From: Phaeosaccion multiseriatum
Lineage: Eukaryota > Ochrophyta, other classes
NCBI GenBank assembly: GCA_965112735.1
Contig: OZ218955.1
Span: 1,550,001 to 1,614,000 of the forward strand
Length of the DNA: 64,000 bases
Reading direction: 5' to 3'
Shown: piece after piece, positions 1 through 16,260 of the stretch
Layout: each line of letters opens with the position of its first letter
Position numbering within the stretch: the stretch's first letter is position 1
Program-made: the position numbers and the translations under genes
Notes under the pieces: model-generated
What the model was told of the DNA's origin: nothing
Databases searched by the model: none
What the model saw: only the letters and a program-made list of their open reading frames with translations

Positions 1-56
1 CTGCCCATGCACCCATCCTTTCCTTTCCTCCTTTCCTTTCCTTTCCTTTCTCTGAG

Positions 57-1979
57 CTGTATAGGAGAACGCAGACCCAAACGAGCTCGGAGGGCATTGC
101 AGCCCCGGGATACATCCGGGCAGAAAATGTTCGCTGCTTGTTCCCTCGCAGCACAGGTAGCTGGTTCTTCTCTCTCTTCAACGTGCAGCCAGAAAACTCC
201 CCACAGCAGCAGGGACTCTGGGACGCCTCCTTCTATGTCGAGGGCAATGGGCCCGTCGCCCTCGTGGGGGAAAGCGGCAGTGGAAAGACGTGAGTTTGGG
301 GGGGGGGGGGGGGGGGACTAGAACCAATTGCACTGCTGTCCTACCCACCGCTGCTGGATGTAGTTGAGTCTTTGTTTCCCCACTGCAGTACCCTAGTGCT
401 CCATCCAGTTTCTGTATCAGTTTATTGGCCCGTTGCCACTTGGGGGGGGGGGGGCGGATGCTCCAGAACGTGGACCCGTTCTTGCAATAAGCTCGGGGCG
501 GTTTGTACGGAGACTGCGGTGGATAGAACCCCCTCACTCTACGTCCTAGTTGGTGTCGCGTCCGAAGCCCGCTTGCTATCACGTCAACCAACAAGCTTCC
601 TGCCCCCCGCTGAGCTTTTACTGACAGCGAACTGCAGCCGACTAGGGCTGCCTCCTCCTCTGAAGCAGGCACTTACTTCTTCATACCCACCTCTCCTTCT
701 CCGACTCACCTTCTCCGTCTTGCTCGCTCAGTACGGTGCTAAAGCTCCTCGCAGGGATGTACTCCCCCACCCCCATCGCCTCGTCCTCGTCGTCATCATC
801 GTCGCCCGAAGCTCCACCCCCGCCACCTGCCTCCTCCTCCTCCTCCTCCTCCTCCTCCTCCTCCTCCTCCTCCTCCTCCTCCGTGCTTGACATGAACGGC
901 GGCCTGCTGGGCACGGCCGAGCTCTACGGAGTGGACAACACGAGCAAGCACGCCCCGCTGCCCCCTCGCGTGCCCCTCACCACCTTGGTCCTGCGGGAAA
1001 TGGCCAAGGCCGAAGCAGAGGCCAGCGCAAGTGCTGCTGCTGCTAAAGCTACTGCTACTGCTGCTTCTGGTGATGTTGATGAGGATGATGATGTATCGCC
1101 ATCTGCTACAGATGGTGGTGGTGGTGGTGGTGGTGGTGGTGGTGGTGGTGGCAGTGGTGGTGCAGCCGCCGAAAAGCAACAGGGTGTTGTTCGCCTACGA
1201 CGCGGTGACGTAGCAACAGGTGATGTTAAAGCAGCAGCAGCAGCAGCGGCGGCGGCGGCGGCGGCACGGAGGGAGCTTGAGCTGTGGGAGCTAAGCCGAC
1301 ACGTGGACGGGGCTACACTCTCCACCCCGGGGGACTTGAACAGGAGCGATTACCTGCGAATGGCGCTGTGCTTGGCCACCGTCAGAGCAAGGGCCAAGAG
1401 ACACGCGCAGATGGCACTTCAACAACAACAGCCGCCCGTTGATGCTACAGCAGCAGCTGCAGCAGTTGGTGATACAGCGGGGCCAGAGGCAGCGGTGACA
1501 GAAGCGTCGGTGGGAGAGTCAGCAACGAACTCTCCACCTTCCTCGACTCGGAAACCTTCCTCCCTCTTCCCGCCGGTTCTGTGTCTGGACGAGCTGCTCG
1601 ATACAGAAGACCCCCGAGGTAGGGTAGGGTGGGGTAGGGTAGGGTAGGGTAGGGTAGGGTAGGGTAGGGTAGGGTGGGGTAGGGTGGGGTAGGGTAGGGT
1701 AGGGTAGGGTAGGGTAGGGTAGGGTGGGGTAGGGTGGGGTGGGGTAGGGTGGGGTAGGGTGGGGTGGGGTAGGGTAGGAGGTGTATCGGGCAAGTAGGCT
1801 TGAGCAAGTACCGACGTGAGGCGGGCGAGCAGGTAGTGCTCGTCGGTACTTGCTCGAGCGCCCCTCCTCTTTGACACATACATGCGTTGTCTCTCTCTCT
1901 CTCTCTCTGTGTGCATGTGTGTGTGTGTGTGCATGTGTGCGTGTGTGTGTGTGTGTGTGTGCGCGTGTGTGTGTGTGCA

Positions 1980-2018
<39 letters not shown>

Positions 2019-2980
2019 ATGTGTGCGTGTGTGTGTGTGTGTGTGCGTGTGTGTGTGCGCGCGTGTGTGTGTGTGCGTGTGTGTTCTGCTACCTTCGCTG
2101 TCCTTCCGGCGTGGCCCTTGTCCGAATAGTGCGAGTATTGGTGGAGGGCACCATCAAGCGACTGTGCGACGCCAACGAGCTCATGGTGAGTGAGTGCTCA
2201 CTACGCCACACGAGACAGCCCCACCTCCAAAGCTCCCTCACTCACTCCCGCTCCCTCTCCCTCTCTCTCGCTCTCTCTCTCTCTCTCTCTTATTGTCCTC
2301 TCTCTCGTGGTCTCTCCCCTCTCTCCCTCTGTCGTCTCATTCCCTCCCTTCCGTTCTCTCTCCTTCCCTTCTGTCTCTCCCTCCCTCCGTCCTTTGCCCT
2401 GTCTTCCTCTCTCTCCCACCCCCTCACCCCCTTTGCCTCCCCTCCCTCCCTCCTTCGCATCACCAGGTGGTCTTCTCCTCCCACAGCATGCAGCATGTCC
2501 TCTCCATGACTTCGTCGCCAAAGGGAAACTGTCACATTCTGACCATCTCCAAGGGAAGAGTTACACAGGTAGGTACACATACACACACCCCACACAGGCA
2601 GACACAATACTATCTATATACCTAGTTAAGTTTCAGTCTCAGTATTTATTTGCCCGGTCTGGGTTGTGAGTCTCTGTTGCTGTCTATCTCTGTTGTCAAC
2701 AAGGTCTGCCGTTGTCACTGCTCTCCTGAGTCACGGCATGAACACGTCCCGCCAACATCCCCTTCCCCCGGTCCCGCTCGCCCTGCCTTCCCTCTTCCCT
2801 TTACGTGCTGACTGTGTCTCGCTGGCCTCCCTCCCTCCTTGGCTGCCTGCCTGCCTATCGTTGCTTCATTGGCATACGGAGCAGGTATCCCCCGGGGGCA
2901 AGAAGTGCCTCTACATGCAGCTGAGGGGATCGACTTCGGATGCGGAGTATGACGCTATTGTTAAAGGCTGGAAAGGCTGA
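57..2980 (+). CDS. ABC transporter, C-terminal nucleotide-binding domain (5' end outside window)
   Basis: Exons by my reading: about 57-289, 732-1618, 2130-2185, 2467-2568 and 2885-2980; all phases join cleanly and the frame ends at TGA. The first exon ends in the Walker A motif (GESGSGK, completed as TT by the next exon, then VLKLLAGMYSPTP). The second exon carries poly-Ser, poly-Gly and poly-Ala inserts, then a degenerate signature (LSTPGDLNRSDYLRMAL) and Walker B (VLCLDELLD). The D-loop side (LVEGTIKRL) and H-loop (SSHSMQHVLS, then ISKGRVTQ) follow. This layout is typical of ABCB/ABCC-type exporters, so the protein probably moves a substrate across a membrane using ATP. The transmembrane part would lie upstream of the window. 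The signature lacks the usual LSGGQ, so ATPase activity is uncertain. Substrate cannot be inferred. Confidence 0.82.
1462..1478 (+). repeat. Dispersed motif GCAGTTGGTGATACAGC, copy in ABC transporter exon
   Basis: An exact copy of the 17-mer that recurs through the window. Here it is in frame and reads AVGDTA within an Ala-rich low-complexity stretch. Other coding copies or variants are at 8903-8926, 13314-13332, 35271-35320, 41002-41018, 52401-52438 and 52742-52762. Confidence 0.8.
1619..1786 (+). repeat. (GGGTA)n pentamer array at the start of ABC transporter intron 2
   Basis: About 33 copies of GGGTA with scattered GGGTG variants. The array begins at the splice donor itself (CGAG then GTAGGG), so the donor hexamer is part of the array. 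It resembles telomeric DNA but the unit is five bases, lies inside an intron, and has coding exons on both sides. Confidence 0.85.
1886..2085 (+). repeat. (CT)n followed by (GT)n microsatellite in ABC transporter intron 2
   Basis: A short CT run passes directly into about 190 bases of GT repeats with GC interruptions. It lies between the pentamer array and the acceptor at 2129. No coding content is likely. Confidence 0.85.
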
Positions 2981-4426
2981 CATCATCAATGGGTTCGAGG
3001 GTTGGAAAGCCTAACAACGCATCACTCATTCATCCCATCAGATGGAGGAAGGTGACTGGATTCTTCAAGCACTCCATACCCACACGGAAGGAAGGCTTTG
3101 AAAAATGCCTTTGTCTTTCTTTTCCACGTTGGCGCTCTCTGTCCGGTGCTCACCTCCTTCGCAAGGCTGCCGCGAAGAGCGATGCCAAGCGTAGCAAAGC
3201 ACAACTCAAAGCGTGGAGGCATGTTGGCCAGCACAAGACAACGGAAGGCATATCGGTCATCTACAATAGCTGTGCAAACCGCGCTGCCCTCTGCTGCTAC
3301 TACTGCTTCCTTCGACTCCCTATTGGCGCGAGGACGGGAAGTCTGTGTGAAGCAGGGCTGCGTCCCTTTCCTTCCTTCGTGAGGGCGCGGAGCTCTGTCG
3401 AGACCCTCCAACACCAAAAGCACCAGCATCAGCAGTTGGTGATGCAGCAGCACCTCGGCTTAAGTCCCGCTCACGCTCGACTCAATTGTGCCGAATTGAT
3501 TGTAAGAGGCAGCAGCGGCTCAGCAGCGCCTGTAAGAAGCGAGGGACAGAGAGAGAGGGAGGGAGGGAGGGGAGGACGGGGACGGAGGAAGAGAGGGAGG
3601 GAGGGAGTCACGCGCACGCACACGGTGACTCGCACTCCGAGCACTATACAGTTACAGAACGCACTCCGAGCACTATACAGTTACAGAACGCACTCCGAAG
3701 CTGAGTAGTGACGGCCGAAGTTGGCGTCTTTGGAGGAGGAGGGACGGGGGTGCATGTACGTGAAGAGGGATCCCTTTCTCGATGGTCGTTGGACTCGATG
3801 CTCGTTGGCTCGCACTCTCCCTCCACATACAGCCCTGACATGTGTGAAGGAAGTGAGGCCGGGAGTGTTTACAGCCACCACACCCACACCCCTACGGCGC
3901 GCCCAATCGGCAGTACGCACAACAACAAAAAACATCGACTGTCGTACGGATCGATCTTGCGGATCGATAGGATCGATATTGGTTGGAGGTCTAGTGGGAT
4001 TGAAAGAATATTAAGAGTGTCGACCTTCTGTACGATAGGTGGGGGTGGGTCTGTTGTAAGGGCAGCAAACAACCCCACCCACCACACAGCGAGGCAGAGG
4101 AGAGAGGCGAGGCGGAAACCAACGGGGCACGATCCTTCTTCCTTACTCCCATCTCGCAAAGCGCTGCTTTGTGTGTTTATTAAGTAACATCCATGCTGTA
4201 TATCCTATCATGGAGCACGCACTTATGAGAGGGTATCGAAGTGCTACAACACAAGCACGGCACCACCCTATATATAAACCCTCTCCCTTTCTCCCTCTTT
4301 TACCTCTCTCGTTCTCCCTCTTCACTTCTCTCTCTCTCTCCCTTCTTTCCTCTATGCCTCGCTCCCTCCTTCCCTCCCTCCCTCCTCTCTCCTCAGTCAA
4401 CCAGCCAGACCCCAAACTTTCAACTG
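2981..4426. other. Convergent spacer between ABC transporter and DEAD-box helicase
   Basis: Both flanking genes end here. The stretch holds one copy of the dispersed motif in a GATGCAG variant (3432-3448), a GGGA-rich run (3550-3605) and a tandem duplication of about 29 bases (about 3633-3690, unit starting ACTCCGAGCACTATACAG). Open frames are present, but I recognise no protein family and see no intron-exon structure. Confidence 0.6.
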
Positions 4427-5339
4427 CTAAAAGTATCCTCCAAAGCGCGCCTTGGTAAAGCTAATCCCCAGAGGCGTCTCCCACCCCTTGATAGCCTTGA
4501 GCTCCTGGAAAGTCAACACGCTCAATACGCTGCCCGCCTTGCCTTGCCGCCCCGTCCGACCGGCAATGTGAATGTACTCGTCAGGACTTCGGGGTCTGGA
4601 CATGCAAAACACTACATCCACGTCGTCGAAATGCAGTCCCCTGGCCGAATCTTGGGAAGTCACCAGCAGCGGCGGCTCCTCATCCCCCAACAAATCTTCA
4701 TCGTTCAAGTCCTCTGGAAAGAGTGCCTGCGCCGCCGCTAGTGCCTGGTCCGGATTCTCGTGTCCTTCCTGCTGCTGCTCCTGCTGCCCCTGCCCCTGTC
4801 CCCCCCCGCCCTGCTTCTTGAGGTTCTGAACCAAGTTGTCATGCATAGACATGGCTACTGATCCCGCTCCAATCTGCCCCTGTCTGCCCCCCGCCCCCCC
4901 CATACCTCCACTCACAAAGCCCAGTGCGTCGTGTAAAGCGATGGCCTTACCGTAGCCGTGCAACCTCAACAGTCTCACCACCTCGCTGACTTTCTCGTTG
5001 GGTGGCACAAACACCAGGGGGCGCGCCGGACCCAAGAAGCGCAAACTCTGCATCAACGCTTCCACCTTCTCCTCCAAATCACCCCTCACAACTGGCACAA
5101 CGTAGTGCTTAATCTGCTTCGGGATGGTCACCGCTCTGGAGGTGGAAATGTCCATGTCTTTCTCCTCTCTTATCACCTCTAAGTCGCTCATACTGTCCAA
5201 GCTAAGGCAGGCGGTGAGCTCCCTCCTTAAGGGGCGGCCGATGGTAGCCGAGCAGCCGATGAACTGGAATCTGTTTCGTAGAGTTTTGGTGTGTGTGTGT
5301 GTATGCGTGCGTGTGGGTGCGGGTGGGGTGGGTGCGTGC

Positions 5340-5377
<38 letters not shown>

Positions 5378-5807
5378 GGGGGGGTGCGGGTGGGATGGGT
5401 GCGTGCCATGTGTGTGTGAGTGTGTGAGCGCGCGCGTACAACGAGCGGTGGCATCGTGTGGCGCTTGCCTGCTCTGCTCTGCCCTGTCACCAAGAGCCGT
5501 AGTTACCGCCCTCTGTCTCCAACTGCTGTACTCTTGTCAGACACCCACACACCCGCAAACGCACCCACATTCCCCACCCACACCCACCCACACCCACCAA
5601 CACCAATATCCCATACACACCCACGAAAGACACCCACTCACACATGCACACACATCACTCACTCACTCCCACATACACACAACACACATACACACTCTTA
5701 CCTACCCACACCCACATATACACACACGCACACACGCACGCGCACACGCACACCCACACAAACACACCCACCCACACGCACACACACGCCCCCTACACAC
5801 ACACAAA

Positions 5808-5856
<49 letters not shown>

Positions 5857-8386
5857 GCCCTTGACGTCTTGCGTGCCCCCCGTGGCGAGCGAGATGGCAT
5901 TCACCACCTCCACCACAGGTCGGACGTGCCGCTTACGATTGTTCACCGTGCGGAAAGTGGCGTACTTGGAGAGAGAGTCAGTCATGCGATCGACTTCATC
6001 GGCCACAAGCACGCGCACACGCGACAGGATGGTGGAGCGCATTTGCGTTTGAGTCTTGAGGAACACGTTGCTGAGTACCTGTTGTCAGTGAGGGGGCGTG
6101 TCAGTCAAAACGTAGGAGGGTGAGGCAAACAGGCATGTGTGGTGGAGGGGAGGGGAGGAGAGGTGAGGGGAGGTGGTGGGTGTACGTACCTGGTGTTAAT
6201 GAGGGGGGGTGTCATATAGGAGGGGGAAGGGTGAGGGGAGGTGGGTGGTAGTACATGGTGTCACAGTCAAGTCAGACAAGTGTCAGACAGTCAGACGGAC
6301 AGACACACACACAGACAGACTGACAGACAGACAGACAGACGGACGGAGGTGAGGCAAACATATTTGAAGTAAGTAAGGCGGGTCTGTATGAATGAATGAA
6401 TCACGCTTTGGTGGCACATGTGACACATGGAAAGGAAAGTGGGTGAGGTGGGCATTACGAGTACTCGGTGCCAGGAGGCGAGGTGGGTATGAATGCTTGG
6501 TGTCAGGAGGTGAGGTGCGACTGAGTCACAATCTTCGTACCTTGGCAGTGCCCACCACCATGGGTGCGTGTATCCGAGGTAGTGAGGGCGCCGAGTCGTC
6601 ATGTACAAGCAGCTCCACCAGATCCGTGGACCCCCCTCCAAGGAGGACAGCTTCCCGTGCGATCTGCACGGCGAGTTCTCTCGTTGGGACGGCGATGACG
6701 ATCTGTGGGAGGGGGGTGGGAGAGGGAGGGAGGGGGGGAGGGAGAGGGAGGGAGGGGGTGGGGGTGGGGGTGAGGAGGAGGAGGAGGACGAGGAGGAAGC
6801 GGAGGGGGAGGAGGAGGCGGAGGAGGAGGAGGAGGAGGAGGAGGAGGAGGAGGAGGAGGAGGAGGAGCAGGAGGAGGAGGAGGAGGAGCAGGAGGAGGAG
6901 GAGGAGGAGGAGGAGGAGGAGGAGGAGGAGGAGGAGGAGGAGGAGGAGGAGGAGGAGCAGGAGGAGGAGGAGGAGGAGGAGCAGGAGGAGGAGGAGGAGG
7001 AGGAGGAGGAGGGGTGGCACCATACGACACCAACAACAGGTATGACTCGCTGTCACCAACAGCAGTTGGTGATGCAGCAGCGACGACTTGAGAGGCCCGC
7101 CAAGGAGGGAGGGAGGGACGGAGAAAGCCTCCCTCCCCCAACTGGCAATCTGGCGACAACCAACGAACCAACCTGCATGGGCGACTCCAGTGAGCAGGCC
7201 TGCATGAGTGGCAGCAAGAAGGCGAGCGTCTTGCCGCTGCCCGTGGTGGCATGCAACAGCACATCATCCCCCTGCAGGATCTTGCCCATCCCCATGCTCT
7301 GAATAGGCGTGGGTGCGGTTATGCCCGCCGCTGCCAGACAATTGGCCGCCGGGCTGCGGATCGTCAGAGGACCAAACTTCAGCTCCATCTGCTTGTTGGC
7401 GTACGGACTCTCCTCTTTGCCCTGGCCCTTGCCCTGGCTGATGGCGACAGTGGCTGCCCCTCCTGCTCCTGCTCCTGCTCCTGTTGAGCCGTCCAAGCGC
7501 TCGACAATCTTGGAAGGTATCTCCTGAACGCCCACCTTCCTCCTTCCGTAAACGTCGTCCTTCCCCTTTAAGAAGGGGGCGTAGAAAGGCTCCTTCACAT
7601 CACTCGGGCGGACGGCAGCACCCCCCCCCTCCTCCTCCTCTTCCTTCTCCTGTATCACCACATTCCCTTGGCCACGCAGCTCCGTCTTTCGCTTGTCCAT
7701 CCTTTGCTTCCGCTTCAGTGCCCCTTCCAATGACCGCTGCCTGTTCAGCTCCTTCTGCTGTGCTTTGGTCAGACCTGTGCCCCCCCCAGCCTGCTCCCCC
7801 GCTCCCCCCTTTCCTCCCCCATCTCCTCCTCCTCCAGTAGCAGCAGTAGAAGGGGCAGAAGTTGTAGCGGCGCTTTGCCCGATGCTCACCGCCGCCTCAG
7901 AAGAAGGAGAAGGCGGAGGATTGCGAAGCATGCCATTGTCGTCAATATCGAGGTCGAAATCGATCCCATCGGCTTCCACGTCCTTAATGAGTGCCTCCAG
8001 ATCAAAGCCCAAATCATCATCATCCTCATCATCATCATCATCCTCATCCTCCTCATCATACCGCCCCATATCCACCTCATCCCCACCACCGCCCAAGCCG
8101 AGCCCGAGCCCAGTAAGGTCAACCTCTCCCTCCTCCGACACTTGAGCCCCCTGCAGCTCAGCCTCTCGAACGAGTTCATCCAACTCGAGCTCCTCCTCTA
8201 GTGACTGCCGCTCGGTGTCCTCCTCCTCTCCCTCCACCCCCTCTGCCCCCACCGCCAGCTTGATGGACTGGGCAGCGTTGGCGGCTTCTCCTTCCACGTA
8301 CATACACTCCACAAGCCCTCTGCGGTGCATATTCATCAATGCCAGGCCTCCCTCCTCCTCCTCCTCGTCCTCCTCCTTCCCCGTCT

Positions 8387-8425
<39 letters not shown>

Positions 8426-9488
8426 GGTCGGCGGAGAGGGAGTGCAGCATGACGAGGTTATCCACTTGTACGTGCTGCTCCGCCAGAGCCAAAGCCTGCG
8501 CGGCTGTTGTGGGGAAGTTGGCGAGTACCCAGGCCTTGCTTTCCCCTCCGTCCCCCCCATCGAATGACAATTGCTTCACTCGCTCCGCAACCGCCCTGGC
8601 TTTGACCTTGTCTGTCTTTCGCCCCTTCTTCCCTTTGAGCAGCTCATCCACACACACAACCTCGGCGTCGTAAATCGCACCCAATTCTCTGGCCACCTCC
8701 ATTGAGCCCTGGGCCCCCACCACGGCAATACCGAGCGCCGCCTTTGGGGCCGTCAGTGAGCCTTCTTCACCTTCCTCCTGCTCCGCCCTGCTGCTTCGTA
8801 ACGCCATCACAGCAGAAAAGCGCCACGAAAAAGCCGCCTTCCCGCTCCTTCCCCAGAAGACAGGCTGCGTATTTCCTCCTCCTGGTGTTGCTGCTGCTGC
8901 TGCTGCTGCTCCGGTATCTCCAGCTGCTGCCACCGGTGCCCCCCTGAGCCTTCGCTTGGTACCACTACCCACGAAGACCCACGCGGCGCTCGAAGAAGAC
9001 GTTGCGGTTGAGGACACGTGCGTCCTGGGAGGGGAGAGAGACAAGGGGATGGAAGGGAGGGAGACGAGAAGAGACAGAGTGGTGTGTGGATTACAGCCAA
9101 GGAGGTATTAGTCCGTCGAGTCGCATAAAAGTGAAAGGAGAGAGAGACAGGGTGCGGAGCTGGTAAAGGAAGCGAAGAAAGCGGGAAGATGGGGCCCGAT
9201 GAGTCACACAACAGGCAGAGTGCTGATGGAAGGACGGAGAGCCCCTTGTCCCAAAAATGAGTCGTACTTAAGCCGCTTACACTCTCGATGCTCCTGTTGC
9301 AAACCCACAGCGCCGCCCGCTTACCTTCTCCCTTGTGTACCGATTCGGTTGACGCAGTTCCCATCCATGGAGCTGCTGCTGCGGCCCTGTGGCTGTGATC
9401 CACACACCCCTCCCGCGCCAAGCCACGAGTCCACAGGTGATGCGAGAAGGGCCAGAGTCACAACACTGAGCCTCGCCGATGAGCCCAT
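4427..9488 (-). CDS. DEAD-box RNA helicase, DEVD variant, large acidic N-terminal region
   Basis: Five exons: 9325-9488, 7173-9024, 6541-6702, 5855-6078 and 4427-5270, giving about 1081 residues. Motifs in order are a Q-motif (GITAPTPIQ), Walker A (ATTGSGKT), Ia (PTRELAVQI), PMVVGTAK, motif II as DEVD rather than DEAD, SAT (FIGCSATIG), motif V ([14 protein letters not shown]) and motif VI ([13 protein letters not shown]). A 600-residue N-terminal extension rich in Glu, Asp, Gly and Ala precedes the core. The N-terminus ([24 protein letters not shown]) looks like a signal peptide and could begin bipartite organelle targeting; an in-frame ATG 39 bases upstream (9527) is an alternative start. 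The likely role is ATP-dependent remodelling of RNA, possibly in the plastid. The target RNA is unknown. Confidence 0.85.
5286..5854 (-). repeat. (GT)n and (CA)n arrays filling helicase intron 4
   Basis: Read on the gene strand, the intron starts inside a GT array (exon end GGCAG then GTGTGTGT) and ends in CA-rich repeats before the acceptor. On the plus strand this appears as GT repeats at 5286-5425 and CA repeats at 5540-5854. Confidence 0.85.
6770..7015 (+). repeat. (AGG)n array in helicase intron 2
   Basis: About 240 bases of AGG/GGA with rare GCA interruptions. On the gene strand it is (CCT)n leading to the acceptor CTCCCACAG at 6703, so it is an enlarged polypyrimidine tract. Confidence 0.85.
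7062..7078 (+). repeat. Dispersed motif copy (GATGCAG variant) in helicase intron 2
   Basis: GCAGTTGGTGATGCAGC, flanked by CAG triplets. It lies antisense to the helicase gene inside an intron, as do the intronic copies at 43477, 46222 and 54634. Confidence 0.75.
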
Positions 9489-9979
9489 TGCCTCGCTACG
9501 CTTCTGGGTACTCCTTACCCTCCTCATCCTTGTATTCTTTTTCTTTGTAGCTGTTGATTAACAGGGGGAGCGAGGGATCCAGTTTCAGTTTCGGGCGCGA
9601 CGTTTGTTTTCCTTGACTTCCTCCCCTTTCCCTCTTTCCCAACCATTGGGCGTTTTAAGCAAATGTAACATTGTATTGCATGGGATTGGAAGTGAGGAGT
9701 AGTTGGTCGTGTTGTTTCTTTCCGCCTCGCTGGCCCTACGAGGAGTGCAGGCCTACAGGTGTGCTGCTACCCACTGGCTGGGCGGCACCACGCACGCGCC
9801 CACGGTCACTGGGAGGCTGCCTAGAGGCGGGCTAGCTAGAGGCCGCCTAGGACTGAAAAGTGAGCGGCCTAGAGCAAAACCGCTAGGCGTGTGAATGGGG
9901 CTGATATTCACAGCCCATCTATTCGCAGCACCCTTCACCAGCTCACCTCTGCCTCTTCCTCTTCCCACTGCCACAACAC
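9489..9979. other. Spacer upstream of the helicase and downstream of the dynactin subunit
   Basis: This should hold the helicase promoter and 5' untranslated region, plus the 3' end of the gene at 9980. I see no clear core promoter. A CTAGCTAGAGG / CCTAGG-rich patch with short direct repeats lies at about 9820-9890. Confidence 0.45.
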
Positions 9980-10661
9980 CTATCCATTTGTGGCACCCTT
10001 CTTACTCTTCTCTGCCTGTTCCTCTTCCCACTGCCCAACCGCTTCATCCCACAACACGAACTTCTCCGACGCGAGGTCCATTGCCTGCCCACAGTGGCTC
10101 AGCAGTGCCTCCGTCTTGGAGAAGAGTAGGGCCGCAGTAGATGCTTGCGTAGAGTGCTTCGCGGCCATGGCATCGAGGCGGGCGGTAAAGGCCGGAATGT
10201 CTGCAAGGGGAGGGGGGAGGGAGGAGGGAGGGAGGGAGGAGAGGGAGGGGAGGCAGAAGGACAAGCCAGGATGAAAGACCAACACGAGGGTGAAAAACAG
10301 GGTAAATCACACTCGAGTACGTAAGGAGTAGGGCAATGTAGGTATATAGCTGGCCCTCCCTCCCCATGGCCCAAAGGTAGGGAGGGCAGCGTAGACAGCT
10401 CAAGCCCACCTTGGAGATAGGGCTGGTTGATATGGCTCTTGAGCTTGTGCACGGCCGACAAGTGCCGTGCCGAGTCCTCCACGCCGCCTCTGCCCGCGCA
10501 TATGAGTCGCTCCTTGGCCTCTAGGCTCTCCGCACTACCCAGAGGGTAGCCTGCACTGCGCAGCTGAGGAGCCAGCGAGGTGACTGAGACAGAGAGAAGG
10601 AGGTGGGTGGGGGGGCGGGGGACGGAGAGGGGAGTTGAGAAAGCGAGGAGGGGAGGGAGAA

Positions 10662-10701
<40 letters not shown>

Positions 10702-11126
10702 TTAATGGATGCTTCTTTTCATCTATGCCTGACCACTTTCAAGACCGGCCATCTCTTACCTAACCGTTGGATCTCCTTGAGGTCCTTGCACGACTCCTCC
10801 ATCTTCACTATGCCCTGCCTCAGCTGGCGAATCTTGTCCACAAGATGTCTCTTCTCCTCTGCTTGCCCCGTCCCTGCCCCCCCCTTCTCTCTATCTGCCG
10901 TTGCAGCTCCTCCTTCATCTGTTTCTGCATCTCCATCTCCTCCTCCTCCTCCTCCTCCTCCTCCTCCCCGTGCTGCTGCGGCTGCTATTGATCCTCTCAG
11001 TGGATATGGCACTCCCAGACTTGCAGCCTCCACAGCCTCCGGTGATGTCCTTGCCTCTCCTAGCAGAAGCCTTTCCAGCCTATCCAGCCGCCGAACCAGA
11101 AACACTCCTCGCTCTCTCTCTTCCAT
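9980..11126 (-). CDS. DCTN3: Dynactin subunit 3 (p24)-like protein
   Basis: Three exons: 10760-11126, 10410-10583 and 9980-10200, giving 253 residues. The C-terminal exon (PAFTARLDAMAAKH, then SEKFVLWDEAVGQWEEE) matches the end of animal dynactin p24 (its LSKQFVQWDELL region) in pattern and position. The first exon has the family's N-terminal RRLDRLERLL helix, followed by a poly-Gly insert. An in-frame TAG lies two codons before the ATG at 11126, which fixes the start. In other organisms p24 belongs to the shoulder of dynactin, the dynein adaptor complex, and is mostly coiled coil. The protein is somewhat longer than the roughly 186-residue human form because of the Gly/Ala insert. Family assignment rests on remembered sequence patterns, not a search. 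Confidence 0.7.
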
Positions 11127-11483
11127 TGTCTACTCCTTCTATTTCTCCTGACCAGGTGGACAGATCCCCGTCAGACACGCAGCGACCACCACCACCACCA
11201 CCACTACCACAACAACAACAACAACAACAACAAAAACAACGGCCAACACCTGATGCAAAAAGAGAGGATGGAAAGGAAGCAAATTGGAAAAGGGCAATTA
11301 GAAAAGAGGACAACCCATTAGTAAGTCAATGAATATTGAGCTCGATATTTGGACTCGATATTTTGACAGTTGGGACCCATCAAAAAGGGAGAGCTGGAAG
11401 ATTAGGCGTAAGCCTCTCTAATGTACACCTGCCTTGCGTAGCTCCCTTTTTACACCAGAGAGGAGCATAATTGCGGCAGGAAG
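11127..11483. promoter_or_regulatory. Head-to-head promoter spacer, DCTN3-like / C2-EF-hand
   Basis: 357 bases separate two divergent start codons. A CTCGATATTT direct repeat sits at about 11340-11362, roughly 130 bases before the plus-strand ATG. ACC and ACA triplet repeats occupy 11185-11238. No TATA box is obvious. Confidence 0.45.
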
Positions 11484-15965
<4,482 letters not shown>

Positions 15966-16260
15966 GTAGCTGAGTATTTGAGTACATGAATAGCTGAGTA
16001 TTTGAGTACATGAATAGCTGAGTATTTGAGTACATGAATAGCTGAGTATTTGAGTACATGAATAGCTATTTGAGTACATGAATAGCTGAGTATTTGAGTA
16101 CATGAATAGCTGGGCAGCTGAGTACAGTAGCTGAGTATTTGAGTACATGAATAGCTGAGTATTTGAGTATAGTACATGAATAGCTGGGCAGCTGAGTAGC
16201 TGAGTATTTGAGTTATGAGTAGCTGAGTATTTTAGATTTAGTACGTAGATGAGTAGCTGT
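15966..16260 (+). repeat. Minisatellite, 24-26 bp unit, directly after the C2/EF-hand stop codon
   Basis: The unit is approximately GCTGAGTATTTGAGTACATG plus AATA, repeated about ten times with deletions. The first GCTGA includes the TGA stop of the upstream gene. The remaining convergent spacer to 16797 has an A+T-rich patch with AATAAA at about 16388-16395, a plausible polyadenylation signal for the plus-strand gene, and is otherwise featureless. Confidence 0.8.

Noticed and set aside
1-57. Myosin or kinesin motor for the GESGSGKT motif
   Set aside because: Downstream signature, Walker B and H-loop order fit an ABC transporter; GESGAGKT of myosin would be followed by a different pattern.
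1619-1786. True chromosome end or fused telomere
   Set aside because: The unit is a pentamer and coding exons of the same gene lie on both sides in one frame.
2989-3708. 239-residue plus-strand frame after the ABC transporter
   Set aside because: Codon content looks random, it includes a tandem duplication and purine runs, and no motif is recognisable.
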